Positions 53,906 to 62,955 are shown, counted from the stretch's first letter. The stretch is DNA of 64,000 nt from Acidovorax sp. A1169 (GCF_030704685.1 NZ_JAUZDX010000003.1:1-64000), one strand, 5' to 3'. Program-made: numbers and translations. The notes: generated from the letters alone by a model not told the origin.

Positions 53906-54103
53906 GGTGTTCGTAGGCAAAGGCCAGGCGCAGGTGCGCGCATTCATGCTGCCGGGCAGGCATGGAGAAAAAAGGGGACGCACGGCTGAGCCGCCTGGAT
54001 TCCAGGCAGCTGCCGCTAGGGGATCAGGGGGATCAAGGGGAAGGGAGCCGGATGCACGCGCCAGCCCCTGCGCAGTGCGGCAGGGATGGCAAAGGCAGAG
54101 TCT

Positions 54104-54550
54104 TCAGCCCCGCAAGGCGGGCGGCCCGCGCGCCTGAAACAGCGCGACATGGCGCGCCTGCACGCGCTCGGCGTGCGTGGCCACCGGCGCCAGGGCCGGC
54201 AAGCTGGGCAGCAGCGCCGGTGCGGCGCTGTGCAAGGTATCGCCCAGCGCGAGCTGGTCGAGCAAGAGGCAATCCACCAGGCTGTGGCTGGACAGGAAGC
54301 CGCCGAGCAAGCCCGGTGCATGGGCGGACGCATGCTCCACCACGGCCAGCGGGCCATGGCCGGTATGGATCTGCGCCAGCGGCTGGGCATGGGCGATCTG
54401 GTGCAGGCGACCGATGGTGGGCACCCAGGCCAGCGCCAGCACCAGCCACACCAGCGCCGCATGGGCCGCCCACCCGCGCCCACCCCGCCGCTGACCGGGG
54501 CGGGTGGCAACGGCCGCAAGGGCAGTCGGCTGGATGCGCAGGTGGGTCAC
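54104..54550 (-). CDS. Membrane-anchored hypothetical protein of the zinc operon
   Basis: 148 aa from GTG 54550. Basic N-terminus, then one hydrophobic helix (AALVWLVLALAWVPTI) and a periplasmic part with many His (RLHQIAHAQPLAQIHTGHGP, ASAHAPG, SSHSLVD). It resembles DUF2946-type proteins loosely. The His content and position between the DUF3299 gene and znuD suggest metal handling; inference only. The GTG start lacks a strong ribosome binding site. Confidence 0.6.
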   Translation of the reverse strand: MTHLRIQPTALAAVATRPGQRRGGRGWAAHAALVWLVLALAWVPTIGRLHQIAHAQPLAQIHTGHGPLAVVEHASAHAPGLLGGFLSSHSLVDCLLLDQLALGDTLHSAAPALLPSLPALAPVATHAERVQARHVALFQARGPPALRG

Positions 54551-54566
54551 GACAAGGATGGTCTGC

Positions 54567-55157
54567 TTACTTCACCGGCACGGCTTCGACCACGCGGTAG
54601 TACAGGCCATAGGGGTCGTTCTGCAGCACGGTGAACCGGCCCTCGACCACCACGGGTTCGAGCGAGTAGCGAACGGGCGTCTTGGCCTTCACTTCGACCA
54701 TGCTCTCGGGCCCGCCCGGAATGCAGAACGAGCAGGTCAGCGGCACGGAGGTGAGCAGGAAGTGCGTCTGCGTGGCCTTGGCGTCGAGCGGCATCATGAA
54801 GCCCTGAATGCGCTGCACCGTCTTGTCCATGCCCTGCTGCTGCGCGTTGAACACGGGCAGGATGCCGTCCTTGGTGGTCTTCTTGGTTAGGTCACTGAGC
54901 AACGACCATGGCACCACGTCGGTGCGCTGGGGCAGCGGCGCAATCGGGCTGTTGGGGCTGTGGTAGCCCGCGCCGGAGCCCGTGGGGGCCGCGCCCGGCA
55001 TGGGCGAACTGAGCACCGGCGTGTTGTAGGGCGCGCCGGCCGTCGCTGCAGGCTTGCTTTCGGCATGGGCGCCGCCCACCCCCGCCAGGGCGCAGGCCAG
55101 CACCAGCGCGGCAGACTGGGCTGGCAAGGAACGGGACGAGAGAGGGTGGCGGTGCAT
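54567..55157 (-). CDS. DUF3299 domain protein, secreted
   Basis: 196 aa from ATG 55157, with AGGACTTTCC upstream. A signal peptide ending GAHA is followed by a linker, then the DUF3299 core: VVPWSLLSDLTKKTTKDGIL, IQGFMMPLDAKATQTHFLLT, LTCSFCIPGGPESMVEVKAK, with a CxxC pair. DUF3299 proteins recur next to ABC transporters of the MacB/FtsX type in metal loci; role unknown. The CxxC could bind zinc or be a redox site. Confidence 0.78.
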   Translation of the reverse strand: MHRHPLSSRSLPAQSAALVLACALAGVGGAHAESKPAATAGAPYNTPVLSSPMPGAAPTGSGAGYHSPNSPIAPLPQRTDVVPWSLLSDLTKKTTKDGILPVFNAQQQGMDKTVQRIQGFMMPLDAKATQTHFLLTSVPLTCSFCIPGGPESMVEVKAKTPVRYSLEPVVVEGRFTVLQNDPYGLYYRVVEAVPVK

Positions 55158-55222
55158 GGAAAGTCCTTGGTGGCAGGGCTGGCGTATTTTCTTACAGATG
55201 TGCGGGCGTGGCGTGCAATGGG

Positions 55223-55477
55223 TCAGTGCACATGGCGCATGCCGCAAAATTTACCGATACCTAGACCTTTGCAAGCGACCTGGAGTTCCTTCTGGCACTG
55301 GTCATGGCCCTTGCCGGACTCCAGGCACTTGGCCGCGGCCTCGTGCGCGGCTGCCATGGCGCGGTGGCGCTGGATGTCGGCCTTGGTTTCCTGATCGGAG
55401 TGCGCGCCCTGGGCGTGCGCCAGGGCGCCAGCCAGCAGCAAGGGGGCCAGGGCCAGGGCGGTGAGCAGCTTTTTCAT
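55223..55477 (-). CDS. Small periplasmic Cys-containing protein
   Basis: 84 aa. Signal peptide MKKLLTALALAPLLLAGALA, AGGA before the start. The mature part is helical with four Cys (AAKCLESGKGHDQCQKELQ, VACKGLGIGKFC) and ends GMRHVH. It is reminiscent of small metal-binding chaperones, but I recognise no family. Third of the operon, 27 bp after the permease gene. Confidence 0.7.
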   Translation of the reverse strand: MKKLLTALALAPLLLAGALAHAQGAHSDQETKADIQRHRAMAAAHEAAAKCLESGKGHDQCQKELQVACKGLGIGKFCGMRHVH

Positions 55478-55504
55478 GGAAATCCTTTCGGGAGCAGTTG
55501 GTAA

Positions 55505-56731
55505 TCAGGGTTGACCCAAGAGATCGGCCACTTCGGTGCGGTAGGCCTGCATGGCGGGCAGCAGCGCCGCAAAGGCGGCCACCACCACGGCGATCAGCGG
55601 CACGCCCGCCTCGGATGGCAGCCACACCAGGCCGCTCACGGGCAACAGGCCCTGCGCCTGCAGCACCCAGCCCAGCACCTGGGCCAGGCCGTGGCCCAGC
55701 AGCAGGCCCAGGGCCGAGGCCATGGCGGCCAGCCACAGGGCCTCGCACAGCACCAGGCCGGCGACGCGGCCCGGGGGCGCGCCCAGCATGCGCAGCATGG
55801 CCAGGTCGGTGCGGCGCTCGCGCACGGCATTCCACAGGGCGATGAACACGCTGAGTGCGGCCACGGCCAGCAGCACGCCACCAAAGGCGCGCAGCACATC
55901 GGCCCCCACACCCAGCAGGCGCAGCAGGCGCGTGACCTCGATGGCCGGGGCCGCTGCCTGCATCGACGTGTCGGCATTGATCTGGCGCGGCAGCGTGACG
56001 GCGGCCATGGGCGTGCGGTAGCGCAGCAGGGCCACGGTCACCTCGCGCTCTTCCTTCATGACCTCAAGGTCTTCGGGCTCGGTGGCGGTGGCCGTCTCGT
56101 GCACCATCCAGACGGATTCGGTGGAGGTGAGGATGAGCCGGTCGAGCACGCAGCCGCAGGCGGCCAACACACCGGCCACGCGGTACGGGTGCTCGCCATG
56201 GGCATGCCCTCCCCCGCCCAGGCCATGGCTGCCGATGAAGGTGGCGCCGACCAGCGGCGCGCCTGCATGCGCTCCGCCCACGATGCCGCGCGCCACGGTG
56301 GCGCCCAGCACCGCGTCCATGGGCTGCTGCCAGGGCTGGCCCTGCGCAACGGTGGCGCCATACAGCGCCAGGTAGTCCGGTGTGGTGCCCACGATGCGAA
56401 AGCCCTGGTAGCTGTCGCCCAGGCTCAGCGGGATCACCTGGGCCACCAGCGGGTTCTTCTGCAGGGCCTGCACCTCCTGCAGCGGTATGTTGCCGGTGGG
56501 CACATCGATATGGAACACCCCCGCCAGGATTAGCTGCAGTGGGCTGCCCTTGGCCCCCAACACGAGGTCGATGCCGTCCAGGTCGCGCTCGAAGGCGCGG
56601 TCGAGCTGCGTGGCCACCAGCAGCACCAGCGTGATGGCCGCCAGGCCCAGCGTCAGCACCAGCAGGTTGAGCACGGCGGCCAGCGGGCGCGCCCAGAGAT
56701 AGCGCCAGGAAAGGGAAAGAAGCTTGGCCAT
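55505..56731 (-). CDS. ABC transporter permease (FtsX/MacB type) with His-rich loop
   Basis: 408 aa from ATG 56731. Four-helix FtsX permease: an N-terminal helix (LNLLVLTLGLAAITLVLLVA), a large periplasmic loop, and three C-terminal helices (GGVLLAVAALSVFIALWNAV, LMAAMAS-like AAMASALGLLLG, LIAVVVAAFAALLPAM). The loop holds a metal-like stretch GSHGLGGGGHAHGEHPY at about 168-184. With the ATPase next to it and Zur and ZnuD in the operon, it probably moves zinc or a zinc-binding molecule, or a lipid as in LolC-type relatives. Confidence 0.85.
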   Translation of the reverse strand: MAKLLSLSWRYLWARPLAAVLNLLVLTLGLAAITLVLLVATQLDRAFERDLDGIDLVLGAKGSPLQLILAGVFHIDVPTGNIPLQEVQALQKNPLVAQVIPLSLGDSYQGFRIVGTTPDYLALYGATVAQGQPWQQPMDAVLGATVARGIVGGAHAGAPLVGATFIGSHGLGGGGHAHGEHPYRVAGVLAACGCVLDRLILTSTESVWMVHETATATEPEDLEVMKEEREVTVALLRYRTPMAAVTLPRQINADTSMQAAAPAIEVTRLLRLLGVGADVLRAFGGVLLAVAALSVFIALWNAVRERRTDLAMLRMLGAPPGRVAGLVLCEALWLAAMASALGLLLGHGLAQVLGWVLQAQGLLPVSGLVWLPSEAGVPLIAVVVAAFAALLPAMQAYRTEVADLLGQP

Positions 56732-56905
56732 CGGTATCAGGTATCCATTGCGCCGCGCACCAATCGCGGGGCACGAAACTGGCACGGCCCAAGCCAGCGC
56801 CCCCGTGCAAGGGCCGCCCCGCCGCACTGGGGGCGTTCCCCTCCCAGATTGCGAAGCAATATGAGAGAGGGGGAAGGCGCGAAGCGACTCAGGGGGTGTT
56901 TCACT

Positions 56906-57556
56906 TCAGGCGTTCAGGTCGAGTTGCTGCAGCCCCTGCACGGAGGCCAGGGCCTGCACCACGCGCTGGTCGTGGGTGGCGATGACCAGGCTGGCATCGC
57001 AGGCAGTGGCGCAGGCCTGCAGCAGAGCCAGGGCGTCGGCGGCGGCCTCGTCATCGAGGCTGGCAGTGGGTTCGTCCGCCAGCAGGATCTGTGGCGTGAG
57101 CAGCACCGCCCGCGCCAGCGCCACGCGCTGCGCCTGCCCGCCCGAAAGCTGGTGCGGCCGGCGCGCGGCCAGCTCGGCCACACCCACCTGGGCCAAGGCG
57201 CGGTTGATGGCCGCATCATCACGCGGCAGGCCGGCCGCAAAGTACACCAGGGCCAGGTTATCGGCCACGGTGAGCGCGCTGCTCAGGTGCAGCTTCTGCG
57301 GCAAAAAGCCCACGCTGCGGGCGCGCCAGGCATCGATCTCGGCGCCGCGCTGCGTGCCCAACTGGGTGCTGGCCACGAACAGGTCGCCGCCGGCGGGTGA
57401 ACGCAGGCCGGCGAGCAAGGCCAGCCAGGTCGACTTGCCCGTGCCCGAGCGCCCGCGCAGCAGCAAGGTGCCGCCCTGGCGCAGGTCCACGTCGGGAAAA
57501 CGCAGTGCTTCACCGCCTGCGGCATAGGCGTACGAAAGGCCCCGTGTGCGGATCAT
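56906..57556 (-). CDS. ABC transporter ATP-binding protein
   Basis: 216 aa from ATG 57556. Walker A RGRSGTGKST, signature LSGGQAQRVALARA, Walker B QILLADEPTASLDD, and H-loop VIATHDQRV are all present. It powers the FtsX-type permease. Its start overlaps the stop of the Fur-family gene by four bases (ATGA). A 175-bp gap separates it from the permease gene. Confidence 0.93.
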   Translation of the reverse strand: MIRTRGLSYAYAAGGEALRFPDVDLRQGGTLLLRGRSGTGKSTWLALLAGLRSPAGGDLFVASTQLGTQRGAEIDAWRARSVGFLPQKLHLSSALTVADNLALVYFAAGLPRDDAAINRALAQVGVAELAARRPHQLSGGQAQRVALARAVLLTPQILLADEPTASLDDEAAADALALLQACATACDASLVIATHDQRVVQALASVQGLQQLDLNA

Positions 57557-58053
57557 GAGGCGGCCCCCTCGGCCGGATGCGCGCACCCTGCGCAACGGCC
57601 CCGCACGGCAATGTCCACCGCCAGGCTTTCGTGCCCTGCCGTGGCCAGCGCCTGCAGCACCTGCTTCAAGGCGCTTTGCACGCGCGCCGAGCCCTGCGCC
57701 AGGCGAAACTGGCGGTGGCAGTCACCGCACTCGAAGCGGGGAGCCGTGCCCTCCCCGCCCTGCGGCGCCAGCGCAAAGCGCGTGACGCGGGCGGCATCCA
57801 CCTGCCGCTGCAGCAGGCCGGCGGCGGCAAAGCGCTCGAGCATGCGGTAGACGGTGACCTTGTTGACCGGCGCACCCGCGGCAGCCAAAGCGGCCTCCAC
57901 CTCGGACTCGGACAGCGCGGCCTCGGGCCGCGCCTCATACAACGCGGCCAGGGCCCGCGTGGCCCTGGTGGCGCGCATGCCGGGCGGCAGAGCCCAGGAA
58001 ATGCCTGCGTTGGGAGAAGGAGGGGTGGAGCGTGCAGTGGGCATGGGCGGCAT
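57553..58053 (-). CDS. Fur family regulator, probably Zur
   Basis: 166 aa from ATG 58053 (downstream ATGs are possible). Winged helix: AALYEARPEAALSESEVEAA, NKVTVYRMLERFAAAGLLQR, QVDAARVTRFALAP. The C-terminal part has two CxxC zinc clusters (FECGDCHRQ and CAGCAH), as in Zur. First gene of the metal operon, so it likely controls its own operon and represses it when zinc is plentiful. Residue-level metal choice cannot be proven here. Confidence 0.85.
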   Translation of the reverse strand: MPPMPTARSTPPSPNAGISWALPPGMRATRATRALAALYEARPEAALSESEVEAALAAAGAPVNKVTVYRMLERFAAAGLLQRQVDAARVTRFALAPQGGEGTAPRFECGDCHRQFRLAQGSARVQSALKQVLQALATAGHESLAVDIAVRGRCAGCAHPAEGAAS

Positions 58054-58056
58054 CGC

Positions 58057-58073
58057 ACCGGCAGTATGCCGGT
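58057..58073. promoter_or_regulatory. Palindrome at the Fur-family gene start
   Basis: ACCGGCA-GTA-TGCCGGT is a perfect 17-bp inverted repeat just upstream of the ATG at 58053. It could be a regulator site or a short RNA hairpin near the ribosome binding region. It does not match the AT-rich Zur box I would expect. Confidence 0.4.
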
Positions 58074-58162
58074 AACGCAAGCGGATTGCATTATGCCCCG
58101 TGCAGGGATGGTTCCGGCACAGAGACCTGCCGATGCTGGCGCCTTTTGCTGCCGGGCCGAAG

Positions 58163-58186
58163 AAAACCCGCCTTCAGGCGGGTTTT
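58163..58186. terminator. Intrinsic terminator downstream of msrA
   Basis: AAAACCCGCC, TTCA loop, GGCGGGTTTT: 10-bp stem with A-tract before and T-tract after, so it works on both strands. It ends msrA (minus strand) and insulates the metal operon promoter. Confidence 0.85.
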
Positions 58187-58212
58187 GATGGAAGCCTGGG
58201 CGGCAGCCCCGG

Positions 58213-58758
58213 TCAATCTTCCTTCAGGTACTTGCGGAAGGTCTTGCGGAACTTGTCCACCTTGGGCCCCACCACCATGGCGCAGTAGCCCTGCCCCGGG
58301 TGCTTGGCGAAGTAATCCTGGTGGTAGTCCTCGGCCGTGCTGTAGTTGGCCAGGGGTTTCACCTCGGTGGTGATGGGCGCGCCGAACAACTTGTCCTGCG
58401 ACATCTGGCGCACCATGCCGTTGGCCAGCTCGCCGTGGGCCGGGTTGTCGTAGTAGATGCCACTGCGGTACTGCGTGCCCACGTCGTTGCCCTGGCGGTT
58501 GAGGGTGGTCGGGTCGTGGGTGTGGAAGAAGATCTCCAGGATTTCTTCGAGGCTGATCTCGTCGGCATCGAAGGTCAGGCGCACCACCTCTGCGTGGCCG
58601 GTGTCGCCCTGGCAGATCTGCTCGTAGGTCGGCTGGATCGTCTGGCCGTTGGTGTACCCGCTTTCCACGTCGGTGATGCCGCGCACGCGGTCAAACACCG
58701 CCTCGGTGCACCAGAAGCAACCGCCGCCCAGGGTGATGGTTTGTAGTCTCTCTGCCAT
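58213..58758 (-). CDS. msrA: Peptide methionine sulfoxide reductase A
   Basis: 181 aa from ATG 58758 with GGAG six bases upstream. It carries the catalytic GGGCFWCTEAVF, then GYTNG, TGHAEVVRLTFD, FFHTHDPTTLNRQGNDVGTQ and YRSGIYY. The enzyme reduces methionine-S-sulfoxide. Only one visible Cys besides the catalytic pair region (GYCAMV), so it likely recycles with thioredoxin through that Cys. A monocistronic gene. Confidence 0.96.
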   Translation of the reverse strand: MAERLQTITLGGGCFWCTEAVFDRVRGITDVESGYTNGQTIQPTYEQICQGDTGHAEVVRLTFDADEISLEEILEIFFHTHDPTTLNRQGNDVGTQYRSGIYYDNPAHGELANGMVRQMSQDKLFGAPITTEVKPLANYSTAEDYHQDYFAKHPGQGYCAMVVGPKVDKFRKTFRKYLKED

Positions 58759-58905
58759 GTCGGTCTCCATGCAATGACGTATTTCCATGGCATGGTACGC
58801 GGCCTGGGGTGCCGCAGTGCGGGCGGGGCCATTGCGGCAGGTGAGGTTGCTGGCCGGTGGCGCGAACCGGCGCGGCTCACGCTGACCCCGCCGCCATCGT
58901 TGATT

Positions 58906-60045
58906 TCACCGGGATTGGGCGTCTTTCGGGGCCGCCTGGTTTAACGACGCCACAGGCGGAGGAACCGTAAACCATCCGTTTCTCGCATCTCTTTCCACCA
59001 CCGTGAAAAACACGTAGTCCGGCTTCCAGTTGTCGACCAATTGAACCAGGCGCCCACCGGGTTTGATGGCCTCGTGCCAATGCAGTTGGACTACGTCGCT
59101 GAATGTGGCCTCCATCATCAGCGACATCGAGTCGCCAAACGAATCCCTCAACCACAGTACCTTCTTGTTGTTTAAGGCATTGGCTGTGCGGACAAGGACC
59201 GGCTTGGTCGGGGGTATCGTGGTCAGATGCCCGCCAGTGTGCAGGAGTTTCTGGGTGTCCAAGTCAATCCGGGTGCTTTGCAAAGGAAAATCGGACGCAC
59301 GAATAGCCAATCGGGTGTCGGAAAGCTGTGTTGGCAGCCGGAGAAAATTGGCCAGATCCCCGCCCCTCGTTTCCTCGCTGGATTTCAGTGCATACGCCTC
59401 ACTGGGTGGCCATTGCAGCTCTGGTGCTACGGGGCCAACATGCTGGGCAAAGGCGCGAAATCCCATCGCAGAGCCAAGACTGTTCCAATGGGTATCCAGC
59501 TTGTAATAAAAGTCGGCCTCCTGATGGGCTTTGGCTTTCAACAAAGGCGAGCGAAGATCGACATAAAGAACGTTGCCCGTTTCAGAAATCAGGGCATCTG
59601 TGGCATTGGGTGATATGGGCTGCGCCCAGCGGGGCAAATGCTCGGGGTAAATGCTTCCCTTGTTGGGGCCTATCATGACCCTGAAAAGCTGGACTCCCTT
59701 GCTTGCGAAATAAGTGTCCCAGGCAGCAGCGGCCACACCAATTTGCTTTGCCAGTTGCACATCGCCCGCAGCAGGCGAATGCCTGGCCGCTGACAGCGTG
59801 GACTCGAATGCATCCCCCAGGAAGAGCCAACCGTCACGGCCGATAACGACACTCCTGGAGTTGATGCTGATGCCCAATGGATACAGCCACTTCGCCGCAA
59901 AGCTCGATGCGAAATCCATGTTGTAGAAAAAAGACTTCTCCCATTGGATCGTTTCAAAATTGCGTACGCGAGAAATGTTGACCGCCGGTACTATCAGCAG
60001 ACTTGCCAACAGGGCGATCAAGAAAACGCTTGCCCGATGTTTCAT
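58906..60045 (-). CDS. AlgX/AlgJ-like SGNH O-acetylation protein
   Basis: 379 aa from ATG 60045. One N-terminal membrane anchor or signal (VFLIALLASLLIVPAVN). SGNH-like features of alginate O-acetyltransferases: GRDGWLFLGDAFESTL, the catalytic DxHW pair in DTHWNSLG, and Ser in LWLRDSFGDSMS. It transfers acetyl groups in the periplasm to a polysaccharide or similar. It follows the MBOAT gene by 13 bp, forming an AlgI/AlgX-like pair, but no alginate genes are visible around it. Confidence 0.85.
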   Translation of the reverse strand: MKHRASVFLIALLASLLIVPAVNISRVRNFETIQWEKSFFYNMDFASSFAAKWLYPLGISINSRSVVIGRDGWLFLGDAFESTLSAARHSPAAGDVQLAKQIGVAAAAWDTYFASKGVQLFRVMIGPNKGSIYPEHLPRWAQPISPNATDALISETGNVLYVDLRSPLLKAKAHQEADFYYKLDTHWNSLGSAMGFRAFAQHVGPVAPELQWPPSEAYALKSSEETRGGDLANFLRLPTQLSDTRLAIRASDFPLQSTRIDLDTQKLLHTGGHLTTIPPTKPVLVRTANALNNKKVLWLRDSFGDSMSLMMEATFSDVVQLHWHEAIKPGGRLVQLVDNWKPDYVFFTVVERDARNGWFTVPPPVASLNQAAPKDAQSR

Positions 60046-60058
60046 CGTGATTTTTTTA

Positions 60059-61558
60059 TTAGAAATTGAAGTACAAGAACACCGAACTCGTGGTTGCAAG
60101 CATGGCGTACATTGCAATGGAGAAAAGAATGCCGCCATAAACAAGCTTGGCATTCCCCAAGGATCCGCTTGCTATTTCGATAGAATTTTTTTGGCGAACA
60201 ATGGCAAAGGCGAAGGCAATGGCCATGTATGCAGGCAGATGCCCAACCAACCCTGCGGGGAGGTATTGCAGCAAGACATCGGAAAACCAGCCCGCCCACG
60301 CAAAATCAGCCGTCGGTGCCGAGGCAACGGAGTCGCCAAGGACCGAGCGGAAATCAACCATCCCCTGCAACACGCGCTCCGCGTCTCCCATTGTTTTCGC
60401 ACGGAAGAAAACCCACGTCATGTTCACGAACACGAAAGTCAACAGCCATGCCAAGGCGGTGGGCATAGGGCGTCCCCACTGCTTCCAAAGGCGGTGAACT
60501 CCGAGTGCACCTCCATGCAGGGCACCCCATATCACGAACATCCAGGTCGCGCCATGCCACAGGCCACCCAGCACGAATGTGATGAAAATATTGATGTAGG
60601 TCTGGTACTCCAGCCCCCGGTTACCACCCAGGGGGATGTACAGATAATCCCGCAAAAAACTGCTGAGAGTGATGTGCCAGCGCCGCCAGAAATCCTGAAT
60701 GTTCAATGACTTATAGGGCGAGTTGAAATTGATGGGCAATGAAATGTTGAACAGCAACGAAGCGCCTATTGCCATGTCGCAGTACCCGCTGAAATCGAAG
60801 TACAGCTGAAAGGTGTAGGCCAGGCTGGTTGCCCATGCGGCGAAAAAACCGAGATCCTGGCCTCCGTCGAACCCAGCGTCCGCCCAGCCCGCAAAGTTGT
60901 CGGCAATGACTACTTTTTTGAACAGGCCGATGGAAAAAATGAACAACCCCTTGAGAATGTTCGATTTTCTCAGCATCAGGGTCCAGCGCGAAGCGAACTG
61001 TGGCATTATTTGCTGGTGGTGAACAATAGGTCCCGCAATAAGGTGCGGGAAAAATGTCACGAACAGCGAGTAGTTCAATACGCCATATTTTGCAGTTTCC
61101 CCACGGTAGCTATCCACCAGATACACGATCTGCGTAAACGTGAAAAAACTGATCCCCAATGGCAGCACGATGTGGGGAAGAGCATGCGCTGTGCCAAAGA
61201 TGGTGTTGACGTTGTCAAGCAGAAAGTCGGTGTACTTGTAATACCCCAGCACCAGCAAATTGGCGGCAATGCCTGCGGCAAGAACGGTTTTTCTGCTGAT
61301 TCCACGATCCGGTTTGTGCGCAGCGTCGGCGGACATGGAATGCGACCTTGCCAGGCGCGAACCAATCAGGAAGTTAAAAAATATGGAAGCCAGAATCAGA
61401 GGCAGGTAATTGATGTTCCAGTACGAGTAAAAAAACAGGCTCGCTACCACGAGCCAGGCCTTTCCAGCAGTGATCCAATGCCGGTGATTCATCGCGAAAT
61501 AGACGAGCACCACGATCGGCAGATAGACCAGAATGAACTGCCACGAACTGAAAACCAT
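60059..61558 (-). CDS. MBOAT family O-acyltransferase (AlgI-like)
   Basis: 499 aa, about 12 hydrophobic helices. MBOAT/AlgI pattern: MVFSSWQFILVYLPIVVLVY, SYWNINYLPLILASIFFNF, LIAGPIVHHQQIMPQF, YFDFSGYCDMAIGASLLFNI, FWRRWHITLSSFLRDYLYIP, and the catalytic His in GGLWHGATW. It passes acetyl groups across the inner membrane to the AlgX-like partner. Its upstream region to 62028 has no gene I can support. Confidence 0.92.
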   Translation of the reverse strand: MVFSSWQFILVYLPIVVLVYFAMNHRHWITAGKAWLVVASLFFYSYWNINYLPLILASIFFNFLIGSRLARSHSMSADAAHKPDRGISRKTVLAAGIAANLLVLGYYKYTDFLLDNVNTIFGTAHALPHIVLPLGISFFTFTQIVYLVDSYRGETAKYGVLNYSLFVTFFPHLIAGPIVHHQQIMPQFASRWTLMLRKSNILKGLFIFSIGLFKKVVIADNFAGWADAGFDGGQDLGFFAAWATSLAYTFQLYFDFSGYCDMAIGASLLFNISLPINFNSPYKSLNIQDFWRRWHITLSSFLRDYLYIPLGGNRGLEYQTYINIFITFVLGGLWHGATWMFVIWGALHGGALGVHRLWKQWGRPMPTALAWLLTFVFVNMTWVFFRAKTMGDAERVLQGMVDFRSVLGDSVASAPTADFAWAGWFSDVLLQYLPAGLVGHLPAYMAIAFAFAIVRQKNSIEIASGSLGNAKLVYGGILFSIAMYAMLATTSSVFLYFNF

Positions 61559-62028
61559 ATTGACTGGCCATTTCCGGCAAGGCCGGTGGCTTGGAGATGT
61601 GAGCCGCTCAGAGCGGTGAGACGGGGAGGTGACCTGCCCCTCTTGACGTACTGCTTAACCCTCCAATTATGCAGGGCAAATTCAGCCGTGAAGTGCATGC
61701 AACAACCTTGACTTCAAGGAATGGGGGCGGTGATCGTACCCCAGCCCCTTGGGAAGAGCGTCGGTGCGCGCCGGGCCTGGATGAACAAGGCGTCTGCCCG
61801 GCAAACTGCAGGTACCGTTCAGCGCGCTCGAAGGCGTCTTCGGTAGAGCTCGCCTCGGCTCGACCCCTCGTAGCAGCTATATATGTAGTACCCCGGGTGC
61901 CCAGGTCGTTGCACCGGCCGTGAGCGTTGTCGGGTCGTCCGTGGGAAGGAAGCCTCCAGGAGCTCTTTCCGAGACCCATCCCCAACGGCGGTACTGCTGC
62001 ATTTGACACGCAGCTAAAGTCTTTGCCG
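61559..62028. other. 470-bp stretch without a supported gene
   Basis: Reading frames on both strands (for example 61608-62009 minus) have no recognisable product and no ribosome binding site. No repeat, tRNA or clear hairpin was found. It presumably carries the promoter of the MBOAT operon and perhaps decayed DNA. Confidence 0.4.
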
Positions 62029-62955
62029 TCAGTAGCCTCGTGGACGAATCGTCACCTTTCCTGATCTCTGCAGCTCTCGCCAAAACTCCAGGTGCTCTGC
62101 GGGTGAGTCTGCATCGGTACAGTAGGGAACAGGCCAATTCTTTTCCGAAGCGTCATCGTCTTCTCCATAGCTTCCTGCTGCGGTGGGCGCTGCCCGGAGA
62201 CTTGCGCTGAGATCGTGGACGCCCATCTGCTTTAACACGGATTCGGGCGTGACCCTCAGCTGCTGTCCCAGGCGTTCCAGTACTTCCTGCACCTTGGCCA
62301 GGTCATACGGTTCTTCGGGACAATGGTCCCAAATAAATTTGAAGACGACATCGCTGATTTGCATTGTCAGTTCGAGGCCATCCACGCTGGTGACAACAAA
62401 CAGCATGTGCTCATGGTCCAGGTCGCCGAGTGCTGCGCGGCGGATTCTCCGAAACTCGGCAAAATTCCGCCGCACTTCAACGGTCTGGTCCACCGACAAA
62501 ATTCTGGGTTGAGCAGGAGCGAGGCTGATCTTGCCGTGGCGAGCCTCCAAGCCTTTGAGTTCGACGACCAGATCTTCAAACACCTTCACGTACTGCTGGC
62601 GATCAAAGACAAATTCGCGCGGCTTGGAGTGGCCGTCTTTGGTGGTTGCCAAATAGTCATACGGCTCTTCGGGGAACTCCCACCGAACCGATGTGCCGTC
62701 CACCGTCATGAGGGTGGGCTCATTGATCCGGGCACATCCAGGGGTTCCACACTCGCAATTGAAAGGCCAGATTTCGCCCGAGATCAGTCCAAAGCCATAA
62801 ACCTCCAAGGCTTCAAACGGATAGTCCTTGAATTTTTCAATGTACGGGTCTGCGTCAATGACGGGTACGACATGCACAAGCACGTACGGTCCCGACAATC
62901 GATTTCCCTCGGGCATCTCTTCTGTTTGAATTTCAAAGCGCAGCGTGGACGTCAT
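62029..62955 (-). CDS. Hypothetical protein with CxCGxxxC motif
   Basis: 308 aa from ATG 62955. No signal peptide. N-terminal strands LRFEIQTEEMPEG and GPYVLVHVVPVIDADPYIEK, then a Cys cluster NCECGTPGCARI that could bind zinc, then PEEPYDYLATTKDG, a helix with VVELKGLEARHG, and a helical C-terminus (VLERLGQQLRVTPESVLKQM). I do not recognise a family. The repeated EEPYD motif (FPEEPYDYL and CPEEPYDLA) is a curiosity. It stands alone between the MBOAT unit and the right-edge gene. Confidence 0.55.
   Translation of the reverse strand: MTSTLRFEIQTEEMPEGNRLSGPYVLVHVVPVIDADPYIEKFKDYPFEALEVYGFGLISGEIWPFNCECGTPGCARINEPTLMTVDGTSVRWEFPEEPYDYLATTKDGHSKPREFVFDRQQYVKVFEDLVVELKGLEARHGKISLAPAQPRILSVDQTVEVRRNFAEFRRIRRAALGDLDHEHMLFVVTSVDGLELTMQISDVVFKFIWDHCPEEPYDLAKVQEVLERLGQQLRVTPESVLKQMGVHDLSASLRAAPTAAGSYGEDDDASEKNWPVPYCTDADSPAEHLEFWRELQRSGKVTIRPRGY

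Noticed and set aside
51860..53989. 709-codon plus-strand frame opposite znuD
   Set aside because: Antisense shadow; no domain, and it crosses real gene boundaries.
61608..62009. Minus-strand frame upstream of the MBOAT gene as a protein
   Set aside because: Low-complexity, no family, no ribosome binding site.
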